From a virus: a DNA stretch of 50,667 nt. Below are positions 24,287-31,325 of this stretch, piece by piece. The notes beneath the pieces were generated by a model. It had not been told where the DNA came from, searched no databases, and saw only the letters and a program-made list of their open reading frames with translations. The stretch lies in the IMG/VR virus record IMGVR_UViG_3300037808_001107, positions 1 through 50,667 of that record; one strand, written 5' to 3'. Position 1 is the stretch's first letter; each line of letters opens with the position of its first letter. The translations under genes and the position numbers were made by a program.

Positions 24287-25105
24287 TTAAGCCAGTTCCT
24301 TAACGAGACCTTGAATTTTTAAAATATCATGAACAAATTTATTATCCAAGACTCTCTTTGATGTCGTTTCCAAAATTTTAATAACTTTTTTTGTTTTTTC
24401 CATCATATCTTGATCATTTTTGATTTCTTTCAGATTAAGAGAATTTTTAACGATATTTTTAAGTCTCGGAATTTCTTCATTTAAAAATATTTTTAATTCA
24501 ATACCGTGATCGGCAAAAGAACTAATATATTTACTCAATAATTCTTTTTGTTCTTTTATTAGCTTGCTAGAATATTTCTCATTGAACTTTTGAACAAATG
24601 TTTTATAAGTTAAGTTGTCAATTGGTTTTAAAAATTCTTTCTCTCGCTCTTCTTCAGTAACCATAACATTGATCATGTGATTTTCCAACAATACTCTTTG
24701 TTTTGTTTTTACTTTTGGATTAAAAATTTGAAAAACTGTTGCCAAATCTCTGTAATTTGGAATAAAGTTAGAAAATGCCTCTGGAGATATAAATTTATTT
24801 ATTTTATTGATTATTTCGGTTTGTTCTTTAAAGAGTTCTCGATGATTGATAGTCTTTTTTTGCATTCTTGATTCAAAAATTAATCTTTCTGCTGTATGCC
24901 TCTCGACGTTTTTGGTGTCCAGAATTGACTTATAAATATCCATATCTTTGGCTAAGATAGTGTTTCCCTTAAAGTGTTCTCTAATGAGCTTCATAATAAT
25001 TTTTTTCTTATTATCATTTTTTTCCATAATGGTCTTTGCCAGTTCCCTGATTAACACCTCAAAAATAAAAGCACTATTACGCTTTTTATTATGTTTCATT
25101 TTCAT
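24287..25105 (-). CDS. Helical head-module protein, unassigned
   Basis: The 272-residue protein is lysine-rich and almost entirely helical, opening KHNKKRNSAFIFEVLIRELA, a start I associate with a protein encoded after the portal in marine phages. It overlaps the portal gene by 17 bases. No ribosome site stands out, so coupling to portal translation is likely. It could be a DNA-interacting or core protein, given its high charge and place between portal and protease. No domain is recognised. Confidence 0.55.
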   Translation of the reverse strand: MKMKHNKKRNSAFIFEVLIRELAKTIMEKNDNKKKIIMKLIREHFKGNTILAKDMDIYKSILDTKNVERHTAERLIFESRMQKKTINHRELFKEQTEIINKINKFISPEAFSNFIPNYRDLATVFQIFNPKVKTKQRVLLENHMINVMVTEEEREKEFLKPIDNLTYKTFVQKFNEKYSSKLIKEQKELLSKYISSFADHGIELKIFLNEEIPRLKNIVKNSLNLKEIKNDQDMMEKTKKVIKILETTSKRVLDNKFVHDILKIQGLVKELA

Positions 25106-27050
25106 CTATTTGAATCTCCAAGTTTTCTAATTCTGCGACTAAATCTTTAACTCTTGAGCTTGCTTCAAACAAAAGAGCTTCTTCTTTGTTATAATTAGGT
25201 TGTTTAGTTTCGTAAATCCCCCGAGATAGGCCCATTAAATTTTCCATTCCCGGTACTATCTCTTTTGCTCTTGGAAATGCCATGGCTGTATAATTTTGTT
25301 CTCTACCATTTCGGCCGTCGCCTCCCCTTAATTCTCTAGAAACGTGCCTTTTTCCTTTGGCTTTTTTTCCTAAGGATTTTTTAGTATGGCGCCTGTTTCT
25401 ATTGTCTCTATCATCATTTCGCTTGGCGGGGGCGGATAATAGGGCGCCCTCTTCCTCATCACCGCCGAGATCTCCAGTATCTTCACCACCGCCAAGATCT
25501 CCAAGGTCTCCGCCTCCGCCCAGATCGCCGAGATCTCCAAGATCTTCGCCTCCACCAAGATCGCCGAGGCCCCCCGTCCCTCCAGCAGCGGCCTCTCCGG
25601 CTGATTCTGCTGCGGCGTTAAGTTCTGCCTCATATTTTCTATCGTGGAACATTTCTCTTTGGTTTCTGACAAATTCTTCTTCGGAAAGACTGAAAATGTT
25701 TTGAGCGATCCAACGACGACTAAAGAAGTTTTCAGTGGCTCCTCCAGCAATATCAAATTTTGATTTCCAGTGCTCTAATTCTTGAAGTTCGGCGATTTTA
25801 GATGGGTTGTTCAGCTTCAATCGGAAACTTACTAAATCATCACCTCTAAATCCCAAAGTATATAAATGAACGATTCCAATCTTTTCCAACTCGGCAATAA
25901 CGGAGCGCTGGAGTCTTTGGATAGTTCTTGCGAAACGAACATCTTTTTGTGCGAGAGTTGTTTTATCTTCTACACTTTCTGTGTCGCTTGACAAATATGC
26001 AGACGGGATTTTTATCGCGGAGAACATTTTGTCTCGAAGATATTTAACATCATCTATATCGCCAGTAAATTGACCTCCAGGGAGTGACTCAATTTTAGAT
26101 GACTCTCCCCCCCTAATTGGAACAAAATAGTCTTCTTCAACTGAGAGTGGGTTGTATCTCAAATCCACCCTTCCCGTATTCGCATCAACAACCTGATTTC
26201 TCTTCATAGACGTAATTGTCTTTTGAATAAAGCCCTCTACATCTTGAGGGGCGATATTTCCGACATCGATATAGAAAACTCTTCGTTCTGCCGAGCGCAC
26301 AATCCGATAAGCCATCATCGCATCTTCCATAAGAACCAACTGACGCCAAATACGTCGAGCAGATTCCATCACAGAGGTACCATATGGAGAATACTTATCA
26401 TTTCCAAGTATTCGGAAATGAGCAATTTGCCAATTTTCAAAAGTCATACCGGCTGAATTCCACTGGTATTGGACATAGTTTGGATTGGTAGGATCTTCTC
26501 CTTCCATTCTTTCAACTTCCTTCAGTGGGATTGGAATAACAGATTTTACACCAATCCGATCATCAATATCCATATAAAGGATAAAATCTCCGAATTTGCA
26601 CATGGAACGACACCATCCAAACAAATTATGATTAATATTTAAAACGTTCTCATAGAGGGAACGAAGAACTGCTTTGATTTCTTCGTTTGGGCACTCAATA
26701 TCCATCATAGGAGAAAGAGCAGAGTGCGTTGTCATCTCATCTGCATAAATATCCATTGCAGACGCCAATTCGGGCATATATTCCATTTGCTCGTAATCAA
26801 TATATCTTTCGGCTCGATTTTGTTGAGCCATAATTTTTGAATGCATAACATCAAAAGGACTATATTCTGATTTTTTAAATTGCTGACCACTTGCTGATCT
26901 GAAATCTGTAGAATATTTGTCAAGCGCTGTTCTACGAATCTTTCGATTCATCTGAGTACGCCAGTTTACAATTGGACCCGAAAATAATCTCGTTAATCTT
27001 CTAAAAAGTTCTGATTGCGAATTATTGGGATTTTTACTTTGGTCGGCCAT
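25089..27050 (-). CDS. gp20: Portal protein, T4 gp20-like
   Basis: The 653-residue protein (T4 gp20: 524) carries typical portal blocks: EYSPFDVMHSKIMAQQNRAE, MPELASAMDIYADEMTTHS, VMESARRIWRQLVLMEDAMM, AERRVFYIDVGN, and YLRDKMFSAIKIPSAYL. Gp20 forms the dodecameric ring through which DNA enters and leaves and starts prohead assembly. It lies four bases after the terminase gene. The extra length is C-terminal: a Gly/Asp/Leu repeat (about 487-537), then a basic stretch (RRHTKKSLGKKAKGKRHVSR), then a final helical segment. The portal call is secure. The tail is unusual. Confidence 0.92.
   Translation of the reverse strand: MADQSKNPNNSQSELFRRLTRLFSGPIVNWRTQMNRKIRRTALDKYSTDFRSASGQQFKKSEYSPFDVMHSKIMAQQNRAERYIDYEQMEYMPELASAMDIYADEMTTHSALSPMMDIECPNEEIKAVLRSLYENVLNINHNLFGWCRSMCKFGDFILYMDIDDRIGVKSVIPIPLKEVERMEGEDPTNPNYVQYQWNSAGMTFENWQIAHFRILGNDKYSPYGTSVMESARRIWRQLVLMEDAMMAYRIVRSAERRVFYIDVGNIAPQDVEGFIQKTITSMKRNQVVDANTGRVDLRYNPLSVEEDYFVPIRGGESSKIESLPGGQFTGDIDDVKYLRDKMFSAIKIPSAYLSSDTESVEDKTTLAQKDVRFARTIQRLQRSVIAELEKIGIVHLYTLGFRGDDLVSFRLKLNNPSKIAELQELEHWKSKFDIAGGATENFFSRRWIAQNIFSLSEEEFVRNQREMFHDRKYEAELNAAAESAGEAAAGGTGGLGDLGGGEDLGDLGDLGGGGDLGDLGGGEDTGDLGGDEEEGALLSAPAKRNDDRDNRNRRHTKKSLGKKAKGKRHVSRELRGGDGRNGREQNYTAMAFPRAKEIVPGMENLMGLSRGIYETKQPNYNKEEALLFEASSRVKDLVAELENLEIQIDENET
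25466..25590 (-). repeat. Gly-Asp-Leu repeat in the portal C-terminus
   Basis: A short-period DNA repeat encoding units such as GDLGG, GEDLGDLGDLGGGG and GEDTGDLGG. Low complexity with near-identical codons suggests slippage or recent expansion. On the opposite strand it gives a Pro/Arg/Ser-rich frame, which is only its shadow. Confidence 0.8.
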
Positions 27051-27053
27051 TCT

Positions 27054-28643
27054 TTATCCTTTTATTAACCAAGAATATTGTTCATAATCTTCTTTTGCTT
27101 TAAACATTTTCTCATCTAGTGATTCTTTTCTATTATATCCCTGCATTCCTGGGATTGTTGTATTAATTTTTGTATTAACCCTAACCATAGAATTCAAACA
27201 CGCCTTTTTATATTCCAATTCTCTTTTATTGACGCTCAAAGCTGTATCCCTCACCCAACACCCAATAGCTAATGCCATAACAAGGTCATCATTATATCCC
27301 CTCATTGATTGAGGTTTGCCATTGTGCCAAATAAAAGTTCGCAACTCATTCGAGAAACGAACCGAATATACTTTAATTAGTTTGTTTCTAATGAATTCTT
27401 CTAATTTTGCGACGATAAGAGGTCGGGTTTTTAAAGATGTCGTAAATCCGGGGACAGCAGAGTTATTCGTTGCTCCCTGCTGACTATCTACATATTCATG
27501 AGTACTCTTTATCGAATAATACAAATTCGGATATTGCAACTCAATTAATTTTTCTAAAACGGAAATACCAATACCAACATTTTCAACAACCAACAGGCAA
27601 TTGCCATATTCTTTGCCAGCCTGCAATAAAACGTTGGAATACATATCCAAACTAGGCTTTCCTTGGTATTCAGCTACAACTTCCATCGTATCCAGCTTGA
27701 TGATATGAAAAACAGAATAGTCTGCTCCATCCCCTCTTGCAACGTCGGCAACAAGGAGATAAGTGCATTCGGGAGTATATTCTTCCCAAATCCACATATT
27801 TCTGTCAAAACTTGTCCTGTATTTAGGATCCTTAACGTTGCTCTCCAACCACATAATATCATCGGGATGAATAACAGTCTCGCCCGATGTATTGAAGTTA
27901 CATTCTAGTTCTTGCGCGATCTCCCTTCTTGACATATTCCTAGTTTCTTTCTCAAACCACTCCATATTTCTATCCGGATGGATATTCCAATTTAGCATAA
28001 CTGGATGAAAGTCATTGGACCCTTCAACTGACTCGCTATATGTCTTGTGAAACCAGTTTCCAACGCCATTTGGAGTCGAAAGCGCGATCACTCGGCCACC
28101 AGTTGAGATTGTAGGATATAAACCTGCCCAAAGCTCATCAAGATTATCAACATGGGCGGCCTCATCAATGACGAGCAAAGAAAGAGCTTCTGAACGACCT
28201 GCATCGCCAGACGTTGAGGCTGCTTGAATTTGAGAACCATTTGAAAGTTCGAAAGAAGCTCGATTATCAATTGAAATTTCTGCGATAAGAAGAAACTCGG
28301 GCACATTCTTCATAATAGCTTTCACCTTTTTAACTAAGTTGGCGGCCGTCTTGAATTTTGTTGCCATAACAAGAATATTCTTGTCGCGGTGAAAGAGCAT
28401 CATCCAAACGATGTAGGCACCTGCAATTGTTGAGATGCCCAACTGTCTAGCTTTGAGGATTATATTAAATCGGTAATCATTAAAATCGGATAAAAGGTCA
28501 GTCTGATAATCGTAAGTCTTAAACGAAATGAGACCATGGATTGGGTGTGAAATTCTCGCATAATTATTCACAAAGTAATTCGGATCTTTTCCGCACTTTA
28601 GTATCTCAGCTACTATTTCCTTTTTTGATAGTGTAGGTGACAT
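27054..28643 (-). CDS. gp17: Large terminase subunit, T4 gp17-like
   Basis: This 529-residue packaging motor has both domains. The ATPase domain shows a deviant Walker A, KARQLGIST (64-72), Walker B LLVIDEAAHV (D160, E161 catalytic) and the coupling motif ALSTPNGVGNWF. The nuclease domain has the acidic residues in LLVADVARGDGADYS, LVVENVGIG and GYNDDLVMALA, the usual RNase-H-like set. T4 gp17 has 610 residues. It cuts concatemeric DNA and pumps it through the portal, encoded next. No clear small terminase is recognised among the upstream genes. The start follows a weak ribosome site. Confidence 0.93.
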   Translation of the reverse strand: MSPTLSKKEIVAEILKCGKDPNYFVNNYARISHPIHGLISFKTYDYQTDLLSDFNDYRFNIILKARQLGISTIAGAYIVWMMLFHRDKNILVMATKFKTAANLVKKVKAIMKNVPEFLLIAEISIDNRASFELSNGSQIQAASTSGDAGRSEALSLLVIDEAAHVDNLDELWAGLYPTISTGGRVIALSTPNGVGNWFHKTYSESVEGSNDFHPVMLNWNIHPDRNMEWFEKETRNMSRREIAQELECNFNTSGETVIHPDDIMWLESNVKDPKYRTSFDRNMWIWEEYTPECTYLLVADVARGDGADYSVFHIIKLDTMEVVAEYQGKPSLDMYSNVLLQAGKEYGNCLLVVENVGIGISVLEKLIELQYPNLYYSIKSTHEYVDSQQGATNNSAVPGFTTSLKTRPLIVAKLEEFIRNKLIKVYSVRFSNELRTFIWHNGKPQSMRGYNDDLVMALAIGCWVRDTALSVNKRELEYKKACLNSMVRVNTKINTTIPGMQGYNRKESLDEKMFKAKEDYEQYSWLIKG

Positions 28644-28686
28644 TTATTTCTTTTTTGACCTTTTCTTGTCATTAATAAATATTGTG

Positions 28687-29202
28687 TTATTTTTTGGCGA
28701 AACCATCGCCTTTCAAAAATTTATAATAATTAACGGCGATAGGATCAGTTATTGCTTCACCAAGGGTGGTAACATCTTTCATACCTCCAATTTTATAAAG
28801 CCTGTGAGCCATAACAAATGTTCTAACTCTTCCCGTACTTTGGACTAAACATTTAGCTTCGCCCTGTGGAGAAAGAGAAATAGATTTACCTGTAATCGCT
28901 TTATATTCTTTCTTAAGAAAATCGGCGATCTTTTGGAGTTTTCTTTCGCATTCTTCCTCAAACCCGTTAGCATATACCGCTGTGAGCTTGACATTTGCCT
29001 CGTAATTTATTTGGAGCATATCCCCGACGAATTTAACTTTGAAGCCATCGGAAACGCGGCTATCAACGATAGGGCACCCATCTTCTCGGCTTAAACCTAA
29101 TTCCTTAGTATCGCCGGTCACGAATCGTGCATCGTGCGCGCCATCATAAGCATTTGCGGCTGCCTGATTAAGACCTGTAATAATTTCTAATGTTGTAGCC
29201 AT
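28687..29202 (-). CDS. Conserved-looking 171-residue protein, unassigned
   Basis: The protein has an N-terminal helical block (LEIITGLNQAAANAYDGAHD), a beta middle (SDGFKVKFVGDMLQINYEAN), a helical EEECERKLQKIADFLKKEY section and a SPQGEAKCLVQSTGRVRTF strand region. It looks like a structural or head-tail protein rather than an enzyme. It is just upstream of the terminase and just after the tagged 228-residue protein. A small-terminase role cannot be excluded from position alone, but no DNA-binding motif is visible. Confidence 0.5.
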   Translation of the reverse strand: MATTLEIITGLNQAAANAYDGAHDARFVTGDTKELGLSREDGCPIVDSRVSDGFKVKFVGDMLQINYEANVKLTAVYANGFEEECERKLQKIADFLKKEYKAITGKSISLSPQGEAKCLVQSTGRVRTFVMAHRLYKIGGMKDVTTLGEAITDPIAVNYYKFLKGDGFAKK

Positions 29203-29889
29203 TTATTTAATTCCTTTTTTCTTTTTATAAGAATTGTACTGAGCCAGATGGGCGCCGGTAAGGCCAGGGTCCTCTGGTTTTATATACTTGTTTTTGATCA
29301 TATCTACGATACTGCCCCTTTCGGAGTTGGGGGGCTTTAGGAGAACGTTCCTGATATATTCTTCCACGCTCTGACTGAACCATTTGACGGGATCTTCATC
29401 ACCATAAATCTCTCTCGCGACTGGCAAAGTTCTTGCCAACCACGGTTCTTCTGTATATTGAGCTTCTCCTGCAAAAATCGCACTAAGGTGATTTGCCATT
29501 TGGCTTGCCAATTCTTCCCCGTGGGACTCCAGATATTTCTGGACACTACCCTTGCTGTCTTCCTCTTGCACATGTACAAAAGAGTTCGGTAACTCGGAAT
29601 TGGGATCAAAAAGAGCCGGGAGTTCAGCAATGATCTGTTTTTGGAAGGCTTTTTTGTCGCCGGAGAGCTTTGTGGCCTCGGCCTCGGCGGCGTCGTCCTT
29701 CAATGTGTTAGCCGCAGACAAATAATCTCCCCATCCTTCTTTCATCAAATTATTGACTTCTTCTTTAACAATATTTACTAATTCTGTTTTTGTAAACTTA
29801 AATTTATTATGAGACGCTGGGGCATGCCGGGAGGCGAGTTTGATCTCTTCTTTGATGAGTCTTCTCAACTGTGAATTCGTAAGTTTCAT
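29203..29889 (-). CDS. 228-residue protein with two MKLT/IKEE-type tags
   Basis: The protein begins MKLTNSQLRRLIKEEIK and, 25 residues later, repeats a related helix, FKFTKTELVNIVKEEVNNLM. The first is nearly the same as the start of the 112-residue coiled-coil protein. The rest is helical and acidic with EEYIRNVLLKPPNSERGS near the end and a basic tail. An AAGGA site precedes the ATG. The doubled tag suggests a short localisation or docking peptide that has been duplicated. I do not recognise a domain beyond the tag. Confidence 0.55.
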   Translation of the reverse strand: MKLTNSQLRRLIKEEIKLASRHAPASHNKFKFTKTELVNIVKEEVNNLMKEGWGDYLSAANTLKDDAAEAEATKLSGDKKAFQKQIIAELPALFDPNSELPNSFVHVQEEDSKGSVQKYLESHGEELASQMANHLSAIFAGEAQYTEEPWLARTLPVAREIYGDEDPVKWFSQSVEEYIRNVLLKPPNSERGSIVDMIKNKYIKPEDPGLTGAHLAQYNSYKKKKGIK

Positions 29890-29892
29890 AAT

Positions 29893-30276
29893 TTATTCCT
29901 TTTTAGTTGGGCGCCAGCCCGTTTTCCATCTGTCTTCTCTGCCTTCGACCCATTGTATATAACATCCAAAGCAACAATTAAATTTTGTCATATAAACATC
30001 ATCACGCAAATCAAAAGAATAAGAATGACAAGTTTGACAAATCCTATTATTGTCTTTATTAATTAGTTTTTTAGATATTAAAACTCCATCAACTTCGACT
30101 TTTTCATTTCTTTCTCTTTGTTTTACTTCTTTTTGATATAAATCTCGGATTTGCTGCTGATAATCTTTTTCTTTTTCATCATCCCAATCGGCTTTTGGGT
30201 GCCGTATTGCTTCTTTCCCATATTTCTTAGAAATAGCATTTTCATATTTGGCAATTTCATTTAAATCTTTTTTCAT
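29893..30276 (-). CDS. Small zinc-ribbon-like protein
   Basis: The 127-residue protein has a charged helical first half (DEKEKDYQQQIRDLYQKEVK) and a Cys-rich end: ICQTCHSYSF, then NCCFGCYIQWVEGREDRW. The two CxxC pairs about 22 residues apart, with a nearby His, form a probable zinc ribbon. It overlaps the lysis-type gene upstream as ATGA. A similar small protein near terminase genes occurs in marine phages, from memory. DNA or RNA binding, or a structural knuckle, are both possible. Confidence 0.58.
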   Translation of the reverse strand: MKKDLNEIAKYENAISKKYGKEAIRHPKADWDDEKEKDYQQQIRDLYQKEVKQRERNEKVEVDGVLISKKLINKDNNRICQTCHSYSFDLRDDVYMTKFNCCFGCYIQWVEGREDRWKTGWRPTKKE

Positions 30277-30704
30277 TTATTCACCGCATATGTTATTCCC
30301 ACGGTGGACAGGACACCAATTACAAAACCCCCAACAACACCCCATATAAGGGCGTTTTTTCCAGGCTTCTTGGCGATGATCTTGTTTAGTTGCTTGATTT
30401 CTGTATTTTTTAAAATTAATGTTGAATCAAATCTTTCTTTTTCTGTGTCAATTGTGATACTTAATTGATCAATTTTGAGTTGGCACTGCGCTTCTTGTTT
30501 TTGTAGTTCGAATCCAAGCTTTAACTCATATTCTTCTTTTAGAAACTTGCTATTTGCCAATAATCTAGCTGTTGCCTCGGGATCAAATAACGTTCCGGTA
30601 AAAGGTGCTGGTGCTCCTTCTTGAATGAAGGTAAATTTACCATCAGCAGCTTGTGCTGAGTTTAAAAAACCAAAAAGAAACAATAATGAGATCTTACTCC
30701 ACAT
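30273..30704 (-). CDS. Signal-peptide coiled-coil protein with C-terminal TM, spanin-like
   Basis: From the ATG inside the end of the upstream gene (11-base overlap, different frame) the protein has 143 residues. It starts MWSKISLLFLFGFLNSAQAA, a clear signal peptide with an AQA-A cleavage site and no lipobox Cys. A periplasmic segment with APFTGTLFDPEATARLLA and a coiled coil (ILKNTEIKQLNKIIA) follows, and residues 118-141 form a C-terminal TM. This order resembles unimolecular spanins, but they carry a lipoprotein N-terminus. Together with the upstream i-spanin-like gene it may make a two-part spanin of unusual kind. A start 18 codons earlier is possible but would lengthen the n-region. Confidence 0.5.
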   Translation of the reverse strand: MWSKISLLFLFGFLNSAQAADGKFTFIQEGAPAPFTGTLFDPEATARLLANSKFLKEEYELKLGFELQKQEAQCQLKIDQLSITIDTEKERFDSTLILKNTEIKQLNKIIAKKPGKNALIWGVVGGFVIGVLSTVGITYAVNK

Positions 30705-31095
30705 ATTCAAACCCAAAAGCCTCCTCAATTTCTCTGGCCAACTCCTCGGGCTGCTCATCGAAATCCCTGATGAACTTTTTTATATCTTCTTCTTTATTTT
30801 TGTTTAAATTGGCGACTGACTCATTATATTTTTCTGTCATATTTGTCAGATCTCGCTTGAATTTGGCTATGGCCTCTTCGCGTGCGGCCAATTCTTTTTG
30901 ATGTAGGGCTTCCAATGTTGCGATCTGCTCTTCATAGCTTGTGCTCATTACATCCATCGACTTTTTGAGTGATGAGTAGTCATTTTTTGTCACAAAAAAG
31001 AGGATAACCATAATAACTAAGCCGACACCTTGCCAGTTTTTAACCAAGAACGTGCCGACTGATTTAAACAAGTCTCCAATGTTGATGTTGATCAC
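30694..31095 (-). CDS. i-spanin-like membrane coiled-coil protein (Rz-type candidate)
   Basis: The 133-residue protein has one N-terminal TM (about 20-38, GVGLVIMVILFFVT) and then a long charged coiled coil (about 45-110, including EEQIATLEALHQKELAAREE). This is the inner-membrane spanin topology, in which the coiled coil spans the periplasm and drives outer-membrane disruption. Translation starts at a GTG that overlaps the holin-like stop as TAGTG, with AAGGG in front. Its 3' end overlaps the next gene in another frame, as Rz and Rz1 genes do in many phages. Function is inferred from topology and context only. Confidence 0.55.
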   Translation of the reverse strand: MININIGDLFKSVGTFLVKNWQGVGLVIMVILFFVTKNDYSSLKKSMDVMSTSYEEQIATLEALHQKELAAREEAIAKFKRDLTNMTEKYNESVANLNKNKEEDIKKFIRDFDEQPEELAREIEEAFGFEYVE

Positions 31096-31295
31096 TAGGC
31101 GCCCTTCAATTTAACAATCGCGTCAATCACAGACTGACCACCGATATATAGCGCGCTCAAAATGAGCCAATCGCCACTATCAATGTGAGAAGTAAACATA
31201 AGCCCAGTAGCGGCTGCCCAAACAAGTAATTTGCGGGAAACCATCTTTTCAAGTGCGATATCAATTACACCTTTTGCTGTTTCTACCATAGTCAT
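31095..31295 (-). CDS. Two-TM holin-like protein
   Basis: The 66-residue protein has two hydrophobic segments, RKLLVWAAATGLMFTSH (about 21-37) and DWLILSALYIGGQSVI (about 42-57), with short charged ends. This is class II holin-like. It opens M-T-M with a strong AGGAGG site four bases from the first ATG and ten from the second, so both starts could be used. It is the first gene of a cassette with spanin-like genes and follows a late-type motif. No endolysin is seen in the window. The holin call is from size, topology and neighbours. Confidence 0.55.
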   Translation of the reverse strand: MTMVETAKGVIDIALEKMVSRKLLVWAAATGLMFTSHIDSGDWLILSALYIGGQSVIDAIVKLKGA

Positions 31296-31315
31296 AAACC
31301 CTCCTTTTATACTCT

Positions 31316-31324
31316 ATAATTAGT
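31316..31324 (-). promoter_or_regulatory. Late-promoter candidate ACTAATTAT before the lysis cassette
   Basis: Minus-strand ACTAATTATAGAGTATAA starts two bases after the end of the SbcDC gene and lies 20 bases before the holin-like ATG. The first 14 bases equal those ahead of the 130-residue protein gene. It would separate late lysis from the early replication genes upstream. Confidence 0.48.
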
Positions 31325-31325
31325 C

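Noticed and set aside
25357-25704. Plus-strand Pro/Arg/Ser-rich frame
   Set aside because: It is the complement of the Gly/Asp/Leu repeat at the end of the portal gene.
28644-28686. A 19-codon frame overlapping the terminase start
   Set aside because: No ribosome site and an unremarkable lysine-rich peptide. The bases are better explained as the terminase leader.
28687-30276. Small terminase or endolysin among the genes between the lysis cassette and gp17
   Set aside because: I looked for helix-turn-helix, lysozyme, amidase and peptidase motifs and saw none, so I left these genes unassigned.
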